Assembly: GCF_036240795.1 (NCBI RefSeq)
Contig: NZ_CP108454.1
Span: forward strand, 7,686,001-7,750,000
DNA length: 64,000 bases
Source: Streptomyces sp. NBC_01268
Lineage (GTDB): Bacteria > Actinomycetota > Actinomycetes > Streptomycetales > Streptomycetaceae
Direction of reading: 5' to 3'
Positions 8,262 to 18,467 of the stretch are shown piece after piece (within the stretch, counting starts at the first letter, position 1; each line of letters starts with the position of its first letter). Below the pieces are notes generated by a model. That model saw only the letters and a program-made list of their open reading frames with translations, ran no database searches and was not told the origin of the DNA. A program made the translations under genes and the position numbers.

Positions 8262-8830
8262 TCAGGGGCGGCCCCCTTCCGCAGTCGTCTCCTCCGCCGT
8301 GCGGGCGCGGATCCGACCGGTTGCCGCCCGCCTCGACGGCCGCCGATGTTCCCGGGAGGCCCAGCGCCGGACGCGGTCGGGGTCGAGGGGAGTGCCGTGG
8401 CCGACGTGGAGGCTCGTGGGGTTGAGGGCGAGCATCTTCCGCAGGCTGGCGAGGTTGAGCACGGGGTCGTCGTGGAAGGGCGGATTGGCCGGCCGCGGAC
8501 GGGACCGAAGAAGGAGTTGGCGCTCAGGTCGCCCGCGACGAGGTCGCCTCCGACGGTCAGGACGGAGACCGATCCGGCGGTGTGCCCGGGGGCATGATGC
8601 GTGCCGTGATCCCGAAGTCCTCCAGGTCGGTCTCGCCGGTCACGAGCACGTCGGGTCCGAACGGTTCGACCTGCGCGTGGAGGTCCTCGTTCCTGGCCAT
8701 GAGGCGGCCCATCGGGCCGGTGGGCAGATAGGGCTCGCGGACCCGGCCGGTGCGGTACGGACCGAGGGGCCCGTACCCGTCCGGCGGCGACCGCCTTCGC
8801 CGGGGCGCCCGCCGCCGAACCGGCCGACGC
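8262..8830 (-). pseudogene. Decayed MBL-fold metallo-hydrolase gene
   Basis: On the minus strand three reading frames in series give a continuous metallo-beta-lactamase-fold C-terminal region. The segments are REPYLPTGPMGRLMARNEDL and PDVLVTGETDLEDFGI, then after a frame change near 8605 HHAPGHTAGSVSVLTVGG and LVAGDLSANSFFGPVRG, then after a second change near 8480 NPPFHDDPVLNLASLRKM and NPTSLHVGHGTPLDPDRV. The GHTAGSV and HVGHG motifs are typical of the family. The N-terminal HxHxDH site is missing. With two frameshifts and a missing 5' part the gene is not functional, unless the shifts are assembly errors. The 5' boundary is approximate. Confidence 0.72.
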
Positions 8831-8859
8831 CCCGCGCTCGGTAGCCGACCGGTGACGGG

Positions 8860-9813
8860 TCAGATCCAGCCGCGGCGTGCGGCGACGACGCCGGCCTGGA
8901 AGCGGTTCACCGCGCCCAGGAGTTCGTGGAGGCGGCTCATGCGCCGGCGCATGGTGCGGACCGACCAGCCGAGCTGGCGGGCTATGGCCTCGTCCTTGAG
9001 GCCGCTGACCAGCAGGGTGAGCATCAGACGGTCCTCCTCACCGAGCGGGTCCTCTGCGGGTACGTCGAGGGGCAGGGCCTGCTTCCAGCACAGTTCCCAG
9101 TAGTCGGTCAGGGCGTCCAGCAGGGTGGAGGGGCGGATGACCGCGGCGCGCACGCCGTCGAGGTCCAGGGAGAGCGGCATCAGCGCCAGCCGGCGGTCCG
9201 CGATGGCCAGTTTGATCCGCAGGCCCGGCATCACCCGGGCCTGCTCGCCCCGGCGCACGAGTCCGCGGATGTCCTCGAGCACCCCCGGCCACTCCAGCGC
9301 CTCGGGGGCGTAGACCGCGCGGTAGCGCACGCCTCGCCCCAGCGCCGCGCTCTCCACCGGGTTGGAGGTGGTCAGCGCGTACGGCGGCCGGTCCAGTGTC
9401 CTGACGTCCGCGTCCGCCTCCTGCTGGAGGCGGACGAACCAACGGCCGAGCGCCTCCCGGCCGGTGACGATCTCCACCTCCTCCTCCCCGGCGGTGCCGG
9501 CCTGGGCCGCCGCGAAGAGGCGGGACAGCTCACCCGCCGCCGAACGGACCCGGTCCAACTCCGCGGTCCTGGCCCGTACGAGGGATTCGACCGCGGCGCC
9601 CGGCTCGATCGCCGCGTACCGGCGACGGACGCCCGCGAGCCGCCCGACCAGGCCGTGGTCGTGCAGCCGGTCCAGCGCTCTGGCGGCGCGGAGAAGGGAG
9701 CAGCCGAGGTCGGCGGCGAGCTCGGTCGGGGCTGCCGTACGCCGGGTCAACACGGCCCGGTAGACGCTCTCGTCGAACGGGTCGATGCCTGCCGCGGTGA
9801 GCTCGTTCGTCAT
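8860..9813 (-). CDS. TrmB-like/LuxR-tailed transcriptional regulator
   Basis: A 317-residue cytoplasmic regulator. The N-terminal winged helix (residues about 12-70, ESVYRAVLTRRTAAPTELAA) is of the TrmB/sugar-regulator type. A central ligand-type region carries RALDRPP-like and VYAPEALEWPG segments. The C-terminus is a LuxR-type HTH (LKDEAIARQLGWSVRTMRRR, near residues 265-300). The ATG at 9813 has AGGA upstream. It is divergent from the subtilase gene with only 91 bp between them, so it probably controls that gene, its own gene, or both. A second gene with the same architecture lies at 41240-42208. Confidence 0.87.
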   Translation of the reverse strand: MTNELTAAGIDPFDESVYRAVLTRRTAAPTELAADLGCSLLRAARALDRLHDHGLVGRLAGVRRRYAAIEPGAAVESLVRARTAELDRVRSAAGELSRLFAAAQAGTAGEEEVEIVTGREALGRWFVRLQQEADADVRTLDRPPYALTTSNPVESAALGRGVRYRAVYAPEALEWPGVLEDIRGLVRRGEQARVMPGLRIKLAIADRRLALMPLSLDLDGVRAAVIRPSTLLDALTDYWELCWKQALPLDVPAEDPLGEEDRLMLTLLVSGLKDEAIARQLGWSVRTMRRRMSRLHELLGAVNRFQAGVVAARRGWI

Positions 9814-9904
9814 ATGCGGATCCTGGCCCACTTGTGCCAGGTGCAGCAATGGGCCGTCAGGATCCGTTGTACGGAGAGTGACTTCGGCGCTAGGACTTCT
9901 TCCC

Positions 9905-12900
9905 ATGGCCAAGAACCCACGTAGAAGCCGACGCCTGGTCGCCGCCACGGTCACCACCGTCGCGCTGGCCGGGACCCTCACCGCGGCACCCGGCACCGCG
10001 ACCGCGAAGTCACCGGACCCGAACCAGCGGGTCATCGTCGAGCTGTCCGGGGACGCCGCCGTCGCAGCCGCCCCCGACGGCTCGCTCACCTCGCTGTCCG
10101 CCGGCACCACCTCCGCCGTCGGCGACGCCCGACGGGCCCTGGCGGAACGGCAGGACGCCTTCGTCAGAACGGTGCGGAACGCCGGACTGCACCCCGGCTC
10201 CCCCCGCAAGCTGGCTCTGCTCGTCAACGCCGTGGCGATGACGGTGCCCGCCTCCGAGGCGGCGCGGCTCGCCGCGCTGCCGGGCGTCAGCGCCGTCCGG
10301 CCCGACACCCGGATACAGGTGCGCACGGACACCAGCGTCCCGCTGACCGGCGCTCCCGAGGTCTGGAAGCGCGAGGACCCGGCCGGGGTGAAGGCCACCG
10401 GCAAGGGCACCGTCGTGGCGGTCCTGGACAGCGGCGTGGATTACGGCCATCCCGACCTGGGCGGCGGCTTCGGCAAGGGCCACAAGGTCGTCGGCGGCTT
10501 CGACTTCGCCAACGGTGACGACGACCCGATGGACGACAACGGTCACGGCACCCACGTCGCGGGCATCATCGCGGGCAAGGCGGCCAGGAAGGGAGGGACC
10601 ACCGGCATGGCGCCCGACGCGCGCCTGCTGGCCTACAAGGTCATCGGCGCCGACGGCAGCGGCTACACCTCCGACATCATCGCCGGCATCGAGGCGGCGG
10701 CCGACCCGGCCAACCCCTACCCGGCCGACGTCATCAACATGAGCCTCGGCGGCCCCGGTGACGGCACCGACCCGCTGGGCCGCGCGGCGACCGCGGCCGT
10801 ACGGGCCGGAGTGGTCGTCGTCGCGGCGGCGGGCAACGAGGGACCCGGCAGCGGCACCGTCGGCACTCCGGCGTCGGCCGACGGCGTCATCGCGGTCGGC
10901 GCCTCCACCAGCGGGCTGCGGATACCCAGCGCGTACCTGGCGGGCAAGGAGCCCGAACTGATCCAGACGTACCGAGGCGTCCTGTCCGCGAACCCGCCCG
11001 CGAAGCCGGTCACCGCGCCGCTCGTGGACGTCGGTGCGGGCACCGCCGAGGACTGGAAGCGGGTCGGTGACGTACGGGGCAAGATCCTTCGGGCCGACAT
11101 CCTCGTCGCGCCCGCCACGGACGTCCTGAGCCAGAGCGACATCGACTGGGCGCGCGAAGCCGAGAAGCGCGGCGCGCTCGCCGTGCTCGGCGGCCTCCCG
11201 TCCCACGCCGGACCCGTGCTCGCCGCCACCCCGGGAACGGTCGAGGCCCGGGAGACCCCGGCCCGTCCCGACCTCACGAGGACCGCGGCCTCCGGCGACT
11301 CGTTGCGCATGGACCGCCTGGTCGTCATGGGCATCGACACGACCCAGTACGCCCAGCTGAGCCGTGAACTGGCCGCCGGGAAGGTGTCCGTCACCCTGAG
11401 CGGCACCGACTCCACCGACGCCATCGCCTCGTTCTCGTCGCGCGGACCCGGCACCGGCTTCGGCCTCAAGCCCGACCTGGTCGCACCCGGCGTGGAGATC
11501 CGCTCCACGATCCCGACCTCGATGTACGAACCCGGTGTCTACCGCATGTCGGGCACCTCGATGGCGAGCCCGCACGTCGCCGGAGCCGCCGCCCTGCTGC
11601 GCCAACTGCGCCCGGACCAGGACCCCGACGGGGTGCGGTCCGCACTGGTCGGCACCGCGAAGCAGCTCGCCGGCACCGGCCTCACCGTCCAGGGCAACGG
11701 ACGGCTCGACGTGGCCGCCGCGGCGTCGGCCACCCTCGGCGCCTCCCCGACGAGCGTGTCGTTCGGCCTCGCCGACCTGGCGGACAGGACCGTCGGCGGC
11801 ACCGCGAAGGTACGGCTGGCCAACCCCGACGGCCGACCGCTGACCGTCGACCTCACCAGCACCGGGCCCACCACCGTGTCTCCCCGGCGGGTCACCGTCC
11901 CCGCCCGGGGGTCGGCAACCGTCGACGTCACCCTGCGGGCGGACCGCCCGGCCACCGACACGGAGATCAGCGGCCGGATCACGGCCACCCCGCCGCGCGG
12001 CCCGGCCCTCCGGGTGCCGTACCTGCTCGTCGTCCGGCACCTGGTCGTCCAGGCGTCCCCCGACCCGAGCGACGGCCGCTCCACCGTGCACGTCGCCGCC
12101 CCGGCCGCCCTGGACGCGCCGCCGGAGATCACGGTGACGCCGCCGCACGGCAAGGCCTTCACGCTGCCCACCACCATGAACGGCGCCGGCTACTACCAGG
12201 CCGACGTGACCGGGAAGGCGGCCGGCGCCTACCGGTTGGCCGTGCGGGCCACGACCACCGACGGCCGTAGGATCACCGGAACCGGCGCCTTCGAGGTCAC
12301 CCCCGCCGCCGGCCGCGGCGACCGCTGGGAGCCCATCGGCCCGAACAGCGAGGCCGGTCACGTCGCGCTCTCGCCCGCCCGGCCGAGGCAGGCCGTCGTG
12401 ACCCAGTTCCGGAAGGCCGCCCCCTGGCTGACCACCGACGGCGGCGCCCACTGGCGCCAGGTGGGCAGGCTGCCGATCGCCGACGGCAACGGAACCGGAG
12501 CGGTCGTGGTCGACGCCCACCGCCCCGATCGCTGGTGGTACGCCGTGAACAGGGCCGCCGACCCCACCCGTCGTGGCACGATCCTGCGTACCGACGACAA
12601 CGGCCGCACCTGGCGCAAGCTCGACGTGCCCGACGCGCACATCGACGCGTTCGTCGCGGACGAGCAGACCCGCACCCTCGCCGCGGTGGTCGACGGCACG
12701 CTGCTGGTCAGCACGGACGCGGGCGACAGCTGGGCGACGTACCCCACCGGCGTGAGGGGTGACGTCCGCGACGCCACCCTCGTCGGCGACACCCTCTACC
12801 TGGCGACCTTCGACAGCGTCTGGCGGATCGACGGCGTCGGCAGGGGCGACCCCGGTACGGCGCACCTCGTCCTCGACGAGCGGGTGAGCACCCTCCGCGG

Positions 12901-14128
12901 CATGGCGGCCGACTCCACCGTGGTGGCGGCCTACGTCCCCGGGACGGGCGTCCGCGGCTCCTACGACAAGGGCCGCACCTGGACCACGCTGCTGCCTCTG
13001 GCGGCGGGCGGCGACGGACTGTCCGCCTCCGGCGGCGACCTGTACCTGCGCGCGCTGTTCGGCGCCGGGCAGGTGAGCCGCGACCACGGCAGGACCTGGA
13101 AGCCCATGCCCGCCCCCTCGAAGGCCGCCATCGCGATGGACTACGACCGCTGGGCCGACGGATCGGTGACCGTGTCCAGCGAACAGGACGGCCTGTACCG
13201 CGGCTCGGCCGACGGCACCGGCTACCGGAGGATCGGCGTGCAGGGCCTGACCACCTTCGCCCTCGCGGCCGCCGGCGACCAGCTGCTCGCCGGAACGGTG
13301 AGCGGCACCTACCGCACCGCGATCCCCGTCGCCGGCCCCGAGTGGGGCCAGTCCGGGGCGGAGGGCAGGACCGGTCGCCTCACCTCGCACATCGCCGTCT
13401 CGCCCAAGGACACCAAGGTGGTGTGGCAGGTCCGGCGCACCGCGACCGGCCTCTTCGAGGTCTCCCGCAGCGGTGACGCCGGCCGGACCTGGCAGGTGAA
13501 GGGCACGTCGTCGGAGATACCGACCTCGATCCTGGTCCACCCCGCCGACCCGGACCGGGTGGCGATCAGCTTCCGGAGCATCTTCGGCGACGGACTGTTC
13601 TCCACGTCCGACGGCGGCAGGACGTGGAAGAACCTCTTCCACGAGAGGTCCTTCGACGCCCTGGCCGGTGACCCGCGCGACCCGCGACGCCTCTGGCTCG
13701 GCAACGCCTCGGGCCTCTACCGCTCGGACGACGGCGGCGTCACCAAGACCAAGGTCGCCGAGGGCCCCGTCTCCGCGATCGCGACGGACGGCCGACGCCT
13801 GGTCGTCGGCGGTTCGTCCGTCCGGGTCAGTACCGATGACGGCAGGACCTTCCGCACCGCCGACACCGGCCCGCTCGCGGTCCACGTCGCGGACCTGCTG
13901 AGGGTCGGCGGAGCGCTCTACGCGGCCACCACCGGCTCGACCGCGTCCGGACTCGTCCAGGGCGGCCGGGGCGTACTGCGCAGCACCGACAACGGCCTCA
14001 CCTGGGAGAACGTTTCGAGCGGTCTGCAGAACACCGACACCACGAAGCTGGCCGCCGCTCCCGACGGGCGCACGCTCTACGTCGGCACGGTCGACGGCGG
14101 CGTCCACCGCCTGAAGCTACGCCGCTGA
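9905..14128 (+). CDS. Large secreted S8 subtilisin-like peptidase with Asp-box repeat C-terminus
   Basis: A 1407-residue secreted serine protease. A signal peptide occupies about residues 1-35 (cut near TATA/KS), followed by an I9-like propeptide region. The catalytic triad is Asp175 in VVAVLDSGVDYGHPDL, His214 in DNGHGTHVAGI and Ser552 in MSGTSMASPHVAG, with the oxyanion Asn near 311 (AAAGNEG). A protease-associated-type insert lies between Asn311 and Ser552. Residues about 610-830 look like beta-sandwich modules. Residues about 838-1395 carry roughly ten Asp-box motifs (such as STSDGGRTWKN and RSTDNGLTWEN), predicting a beta-propeller as in sialidase/Vps10-type folds. Typical secreted subtilases have 400-1100 residues, so the propeller is the unusual part. 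The start is set by the signal peptide and an AGGA upstream. Confidence 0.93.
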   Translation: MAKNPRRSRRLVAATVTTVALAGTLTAAPGTATAKSPDPNQRVIVELSGDAAVAAAPDGSLTSLSAGTTSAVGDARRALAERQDAFVRTVRNAGLHPGSPRKLALLVNAVAMTVPASEAARLAALPGVSAVRPDTRIQVRTDTSVPLTGAPEVWKREDPAGVKATGKGTVVAVLDSGVDYGHPDLGGGFGKGHKVVGGFDFANGDDDPMDDNGHGTHVAGIIAGKAARKGGTTGMAPDARLLAYKVIGADGSGYTSDIIAGIEAAADPANPYPADVINMSLGGPGDGTDPLGRAATAAVRAGVVVVAAAGNEGPGSGTVGTPASADGVIAVGASTSGLRIPSAYLAGKEPELIQTYRGVLSANPPAKPVTAPLVDVGAGTAEDWKRVGDVRGKILRADILVAPATDVLSQSDIDWAREAEKRGALAVLGGLPSHAGPVLAATPGTVEARETPARPDLTRTAASGDSLRMDRLVVMGIDTTQYAQLSRELAAGKVSVTLSGTDSTDAIASFSSRGPGTGFGLKPDLVAPGVEIRSTIPTSMYEPGVYRMSGTSMASPHVAGAAALLRQLRPDQDPDGVRSALVGTAKQLAGTGLTVQGNGRLDVAAAASATLGASPTSVSFGLADLADRTVGGTAKVRLANPDGRPLTVDLTSTGPTTVSPRRVTVPARGSATVDVTLRADRPATDTEISGRITATPPRGPALRVPYLLVVRHLVVQASPDPSDGRSTVHVAAPAALDAPPEITVTPPHGKAFTLPTTMNGAGYYQADVTGKAAGAYRLAVRATTTDGRRITGTGAFEVTPAAGRGDRWEPIGPNSEAGHVALSPARPRQAVVTQFRKAAPWLTTDGGAHWRQVGRLPIADGNGTGAVVVDAHRPDRWWYAVNRAADPTRRGTILRTDDNGRTWRKLDVPDAHIDAFVADEQTRTLAAVVDGTLLVSTDAGDSWATYPTGVRGDVRDATLVGDTLYLATFDSVWRIDGVGRGDPGTAHLVLDERVSTLRGMAADSTVVAAYVPGTGVRGSYDKGRTWTTLLPLAAGGDGLSASGGDLYLRALFGAGQVSRDHGRTWKPMPAPSKAAIAMDYDRWADGSVTVSSEQDGLYRGSADGTGYRRIGVQGLTTFALAAAGDQLLAGTVSGTYRTAIPVAGPEWGQSGAEGRTGRLTSHIAVSPKDTKVVWQVRRTATGLFEVSRSGDAGRTWQVKGTSSEIPTSILVHPADPDRVAISFRSIFGDGLFSTSDGGRTWKNLFHERSFDALAGDPRDPRRLWLGNASGLYRSDDGGVTKTKVAEGPVSAIATDGRRLVVGGSSVRVSTDDGRTFRTADTGPLAVHVADLLRVGGALYAATTGSTASGLVQGGRGVLRSTDNGLTWENVSSGLQNTDTTKLAAAPDGRTLYVGTVDGGVHRLKLRR

Positions 14129-14202
14129 CCCACCCCGCACCTCACGCGTGTGACCGTACGACCGACGCGCCCCCCTTGACCGGCGCGAACGCATGACCGC
14201 GG

Positions 14203-14247
14203 CGATCGCCGACCGGACCCGGAAGCACCGGGTCCGGTCGGCGATCG
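14203..14247 (+). terminator. Rho-independent-type hairpin after the subtilase gene
   Basis: A perfect 20-bp inverted repeat (arms 14203-14222 and 14228-14247) with a 5-nt loop AAGCA, 75 nt after the subtilase stop. No U-tract follows, which is usual for Streptomyces terminators. The rest of 14129-14434 shows no other feature. Confidence 0.8.
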
Positions 14248-14434
14248 TGCGCGTGGCCGGCGGGACTCGAGTGCGAGGCGCCGTCGAGTGTTGCATGTGC
14301 CTCACCGGTAGGTGCTGTTCAAGGGGAGCTCTCGACGGCCAAGCTGAGCGGCGTGCTCCGGATCATCGCGGGCACACCCCGATCGAGTCGAGAACACGCC
14401 GGTGTCGGCCAGAGCAGCGAACGGGAGAACACTC

Positions 14435-15955
14435 GTGATTGTCGGAGTCCTCAAGGAAGCGCGGGCAGGTGAGCATCGCGCGTCGGCAACGCCGGCCACG
14501 ATCGAACAGATCCGCAGACTGGGGTACGACGTAGTCGTCGAATCGGGCGCGGGCGTCGCCGCCGGCTTCACCGACAGCGCCTACGAGGCCGCCGGTGCCA
14601 CCGTCGGCGACGCGACGGCCGCGGACGTGGTGCTGGGCGTCAACGCCCCGACCCCGTCCCAGCTGGACCGGGTACGGCCGACGGCGACCGTGATCGCCCT
14701 GTTCGCCCCGGCCTTCGACCCGGCGATGGTCGAGGAGCTGGGCCGACGTCCCTTCACGGCGCTGTCGATGGACGCCGTGCCGCGCATCAGCCGCGCGCAG
14801 TCGATGGACGTGCTGTCGTCCATGGCGAACATCGCCGGCTACCGGGCCGTCATCGAGGCCGCGCACGAGTTCGGGCGCTTCTTCACCGGCCAGGTGACCG
14901 CGGCGGGCAAGGTGCCCCCGGCGAAGGTGCTCGTCGCGGGCGCCGGCGTCGCCGGCCTCGCGGCGATCGGCGCGTCGGGAGCGCTCGGTGCGATCGTGCG
15001 GGCGACCGACCCGCGACCGGAGGTGGCCGACCAGGTCCACTCGCTGGGCGGCGAGTACCTGTCGATCGCCTCCCCGGAGGTCGAGGTCTCGGCCACCGGC
15101 TACGCCAAGGAGATGGGCGACGACTACAAGGCGCGCGAGGTCGAGCTCTACGCCGCGCAGTGCCGCGAGGTCGACATCGTCATCACCACCGCACTGATCC
15201 CCGGTCGTCCCGCGCCGACACTGATCACCGCGGAGATGGTGGCGAGCATGAAGCCGGGATCGGTGATCGTCGACATGGCCGCCGCCAACGGCGGCAACGT
15301 CGTCGGCACCGAGAAGGGCGAGAAGGTCGTCACGGACAACGGTGTGACGATCATCGGCTACACCGACCTGGCGGGCCGCCTGTCGGCGCAGGCCTCGCAG
15401 CTCTACGGCACGAACCTGGTGAACCTGCTCAAGCTGATGACGCCGGACAAGGACGGCCGTCTGGTGCTGGACTGGGACGACCCGGTGCAGCGCTCGATCA
15501 CCGTCGTACGCAAGGGTGAGCCGGCGTGGCCGCCTCCGCCGGTACAGGTGTCGGCGGCTCCCGCCGCCGGTCCCGCCGCGGCGCAGACGGCGCCGAAGAA
15601 GCCGTCGATGACGGCGAGGCGGAAGCTCGGCGGCGTGGCCCTCGGCGCCCTGGCGCTGTTCCTCACCGCCGGACTCGCCCCCGCGGCGATGCTGCCGCAC
15701 GTGACGGTCTTCGTCCTCGCGATCGTGATCGGCTACTACGTGATCGGGCACGTCCACCACGCGCTGCACACACCGCTGATGTCGGTGACGAACGCGATCT
15801 CCGGCATCATCGTCGTCGGCGCGCTGCTGCAGATCGGCCACACGAGCACCGCGGTCACGGTGCTGTCGGTCGTCGCGATCCTTCTGGCCAGTATCAACGT
15901 CTTCGGCGGCTTCGCGGTGACGCGTCGCATGCTCGCCATGTTCAACCGGAGCTGA
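14435..15955 (+). CDS. pntA: Proton-translocating NAD(P)+ transhydrogenase, alpha subunit
   Basis: A 506-residue subunit holding the NAD(H)-binding domain dI and the first part of the membrane domain dII. dI begins at once ([20 protein letters not shown]). The Rossmann glycine motif is in [18 protein letters not shown] (residues about 168-185), and [10 protein letters not shown] and [16 protein letters not shown] are family blocks. After a Pro/Ala linker come about four membrane helices ([20 protein letters not shown]). I start it at GTG 14435, which has GGGAG at 7 nt and matches family N-termini. pntB follows after 1 nt. The complex links the proton gradient to NADPH formation. Confidence 0.95.
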   Translation: MIVGVLKEARAGEHRASATPATIEQIRRLGYDVVVESGAGVAAGFTDSAYEAAGATVGDATAADVVLGVNAPTPSQLDRVRPTATVIALFAPAFDPAMVEELGRRPFTALSMDAVPRISRAQSMDVLSSMANIAGYRAVIEAAHEFGRFFTGQVTAAGKVPPAKVLVAGAGVAGLAAIGASGALGAIVRATDPRPEVADQVHSLGGEYLSIASPEVEVSATGYAKEMGDDYKAREVELYAAQCREVDIVITTALIPGRPAPTLITAEMVASMKPGSVIVDMAAANGGNVVGTEKGEKVVTDNGVTIIGYTDLAGRLSAQASQLYGTNLVNLLKLMTPDKDGRLVLDWDDPVQRSITVVRKGEPAWPPPPVQVSAAPAAGPAAAQTAPKKPSMTARRKLGGVALGALALFLTAGLAPAAMLPHVTVFVLAIVIGYYVIGHVHHALHTPLMSVTNAISGIIVVGALLQIGHTSTAVTVLSVVAILLASINVFGGFAVTRRMLAMFNRS

Positions 15956-15956
15956 C

Positions 15957-17375
15957 ATGTCTGCGACCCTCGCCGCACAGTCGGCCTATCTTGTTGCCGC
16001 GCTGCTCTTCATCCTTGCGCTGGCAGGACTTTCCAAGCACGAGTCGGCACGGCTCGGCAACGCGTTCGGCATGCTCGGCATGGGCGTCGCGCTCGTCGCG
16101 ACGGTCGTGCTCGCGGTGGACGGCGACGCCGGCACCGCCGGCCTCGGCCTGATGGCCGTGGCGATGCTCATCGGCGCGCTCATCGGTGTCCGGCGGGCCC
16201 GCGGCGTCGAGATGACCGGCATGCCCGAACTGATCGCGCTGCTGCACTCCTTCGTCGGCCTGGCCGCCGTACTGGTCAGCTGGAACGGCTTCCTGAACGT
16301 CGAGCACGACCCGGACGGCCACGAGGCCGAGGCCCTGGACGCGCTCGGCACCCTGGGAATCCACCACGCCGAGGTGTTCATCGGCCTGTTCATCGGCGCC
16401 GTGACCTTCACCGGCTCCATCGTGGCCTACCTCAAGCTCGCCGCCAGGATCGACTCCAAGCCGCTGACGCTGCGGGGCAAGAACGCCCTCAACCTCGGCG
16501 CGCTGCTCCTGTTCGTCGCCCTGACCGTGTGGTTCGTGATCACACCGGAGCTGGGGCTGCTGATCACCGTGACGGTCCTGGCGCTGGCCCTCGGCTGGCA
16601 CCTGGTCGCCTCGATCGGCGGCGGCGACATGCCGGTCGTGGTCTCGATGCTCAACAGCTACTCCGGCTGGGCCGCGGCCGCCTCCGGCTTCCTGCTCGGC
16701 AACGACCTGCTGATCATCACCGGTGCGCTGGTCGGCTCCTCGGGTGCCTACCTGTCCGCCCTCATGTGCAAGGCCATGAACCGCTCGTTCCTCTCCGTCA
16801 TCGCCGGCGGCTTCGGCATCGAGGCGCCCTCGACCTCGGACGTCGACTACGGGGAGCACGCGGAGATCACCCCGGAGGGCGCCGCCGAGCTGCTCGCGTC
16901 GGCCCGGTCGGTGGTCATCACGCCCGGCTACGGCATGGCCGTGGCCCAGGCGCAGTACCCGGTCGCCGAGCTCACCTCCAAGCTGCGCGCGAAGGGCGTC
17001 GACGTACGGTTCGGCATCCACCCGGTCGCCGGCCGCCTGCCCGGACACATGAACGTCCTGCTGGCCGAGGCCAAGGTGCCGTACGACATCGTCCTCGAAA
17101 TGGACGAGATCAACGAGGACTTCGCCAAGACCGACGTGGTCCTCGTCATCGGCGCCAACGACACGGTCAACCCGGCCGGGGCCGAGGACCCCGCCAGCCC
17201 GCTCGCCGGCATGCCGGTCCTCACGGTCTGGGAGGCAGGCAAGGTCATCGTCTTCAAGCGCTCCATGGCCTCCGGGTACGCGGGCGTCCAGAACCCCCTG
17301 TTCTTCCGTGAGAACACCTCGATGCTCTTCGGTGACGCGAAGGCCAGGGTCGAGGACATCGTCGGCGCACTCTGA
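15957..17375 (+). CDS. pntB: Proton-translocating NAD(P)+ transhydrogenase, beta subunit
   Basis: A 472-residue subunit with about eight N-terminal membrane helices (dII) followed by the NADP(H)-binding domain dIII from about residue 285. Diagnostic dIII sequences include [51 protein letters not shown] and [18 protein letters not shown]. The ATG lies 1 nt after the pntA stop, so the pair is coupled. All expected blocks are present and the length is normal. Confidence 0.96.
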   Translation: MSATLAAQSAYLVAALLFILALAGLSKHESARLGNAFGMLGMGVALVATVVLAVDGDAGTAGLGLMAVAMLIGALIGVRRARGVEMTGMPELIALLHSFVGLAAVLVSWNGFLNVEHDPDGHEAEALDALGTLGIHHAEVFIGLFIGAVTFTGSIVAYLKLAARIDSKPLTLRGKNALNLGALLLFVALTVWFVITPELGLLITVTVLALALGWHLVASIGGGDMPVVVSMLNSYSGWAAAASGFLLGNDLLIITGALVGSSGAYLSALMCKAMNRSFLSVIAGGFGIEAPSTSDVDYGEHAEITPEGAAELLASARSVVITPGYGMAVAQAQYPVAELTSKLRAKGVDVRFGIHPVAGRLPGHMNVLLAEAKVPYDIVLEMDEINEDFAKTDVVLVIGANDTVNPAGAEDPASPLAGMPVLTVWEAGKVIVFKRSMASGYAGVQNPLFFRENTSMLFGDAKARVEDIVGAL

Positions 17376-17409
17376 CCCGCGGACGGGGACCGGGCGGGGA
17401 ACACGCGGC

Positions 17410-17436
17410 GCGCCCGGCGGCGAACACGCCGGGCGC
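17410..17436 (+). terminator. Hairpin after pntB
   Basis: A perfect 10-bp stem (17410-17419 with 17427-17436) and a 7-nt loop, 35 nt past the pntB stop. The convergent glycosyltransferase gene ends at 17547, so it may serve both strands. Confidence 0.65.
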
Positions 17437-17546
17437 TCGTGATCGACTCGCGCCCCCGACCGGCTCCCCGCCCTCGGCCCGCGGCGCGCACGGGGGGCCA
17501 CGGCGCGGCGCGCCCACGCGGCGGGGCGGCGTCCGCCGGACAGGCC

Positions 17547-18467
17547 TCACCTCCAGTCGCCGAACCTCTCGAAGAAGGCCTCGGCGGAGCGCACGCTCGC
17601 CGCCACGACGGCGTCCCGTTGCACCTCCCAGTCGCCGGCGAACGCCTCGACGAGCACCTCCGCCGCCCTGGGCGTACCGATCACCCTGCGCAGGCACTCC
17701 TCGCGGCGCGAGCCGTCGAAATGGACGAGGGCCACCCGTGCCACGTTGTACGCACGGCTCGCGGAGCTCAGACGGTAGGGCGGGTACGGGCGGAACCGGT
17801 GCTCCAGCCGTGCCGACGGGACCGCCAGCACGTCGATCCCGGCGCGCCACGCCCGCAGGCTGAAGTCGACGTCCTCGAGCCCCAGCTCGCGAAAGGCCCC
17901 GAAGCCGCCCAGCCGCTCGAACACCGCCCGCCGCACCGCCAGGCAGCCGCCCGGCGCGACGGGCACCGGGTACGGGGCGCCGTCCGGTCCCGGCGGCAGC
18001 CAGCGCACCCGAAGGTCGGCGTCGATCAGGCGGGCGCCGCAGCCCGGCGCCGTGCCGCCGAAGTCGCGCAGGGCGGGTGCGAGGACCGCATCGGGTCCGG
18101 CCGCCAGCGCAGCCCGCAGCCGGCCGAGGCAGTCCCGCTCCAGCCGGCAGTGCGCGTCCAGGAACAGCAGGTGGGTGCCCCGGGCGAGCCGGGCGCCCGC
18201 GTTGCGGGCCGCCGCGACGCCGCTGCGCGGGATGCGGTGGACCACGACCCCCCGCGCGCGCCACTCCTCCAGCTCCAGGGCGGCACAACTGCCGTCGGTG
18301 CCGCCGTCGTCGACGACGATGGTCTCGTCGGCGACGTCCGACCCGGCGAACACGGACCTCAGGGTCTCGTGCAGCTCCAGGCCCTCGTCCAGGCTCGCGA
18401 TCACCAGCGAGACGGTCGTCGAGCGCCCGAGAGGCACCCGCCCCGCCCCGGACGCCGTGCGGGTCAT
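17547..18467 (-). CDS. GT2/GT27-like glycosyltransferase with DAH motif
   Basis: A 306-residue GT-A-fold glycosyltransferase without membrane segments. The N-terminus VSLVIASLDEG and VVDDGGTDGS form the nucleotide-sugar pocket. The metal motif is D104-A105-H106 in FLDAHCRLER, the DxH variant seen in polypeptide GalNAc-transferases (CAZy GT27) and in some bacterial GT2 enzymes, rather than the usual DxD. The block LGLEDVDFSLRAWRAG corresponds to the acceptor-side ED motif. The ATG overlaps the previous gene's stop by 4 nt (ATGA). It is last in a three-gene coupled set with a 2OG-Fe(II) oxygenase, which suggests modification of a shared target, perhaps a protein or peptide. Donor and acceptor are not deducible. 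Confidence 0.85.
   Translation of the reverse strand: MTRTASGAGRVPLGRSTTVSLVIASLDEGLELHETLRSVFAGSDVADETIVVDDGGTDGSCAALELEEWRARGVVVHRIPRSGVAAARNAGARLARGTHLLFLDAHCRLERDCLGRLRAALAAGPDAVLAPALRDFGGTAPGCGARLIDADLRVRWLPPGPDGAPYPVPVAPGGCLAVRRAVFERLGGFGAFRELGLEDVDFSLRAWRAGIDVLAVPSARLEHRFRPYPPYRLSSASRAYNVARVALVHFDGSRREECLRRVIGTPRAAEVLVEAFAGDWEVQRDAVVAASVRSAEAFFERFGDWR

Noticed and set aside
10010..14107. A 1365-codon open frame antisense to the subtilase gene
   Set aside because: Low-complexity Gly/Arg/Val-rich product without domains; the opposite strand encodes an intact protease. It is an artefact of high GC content.
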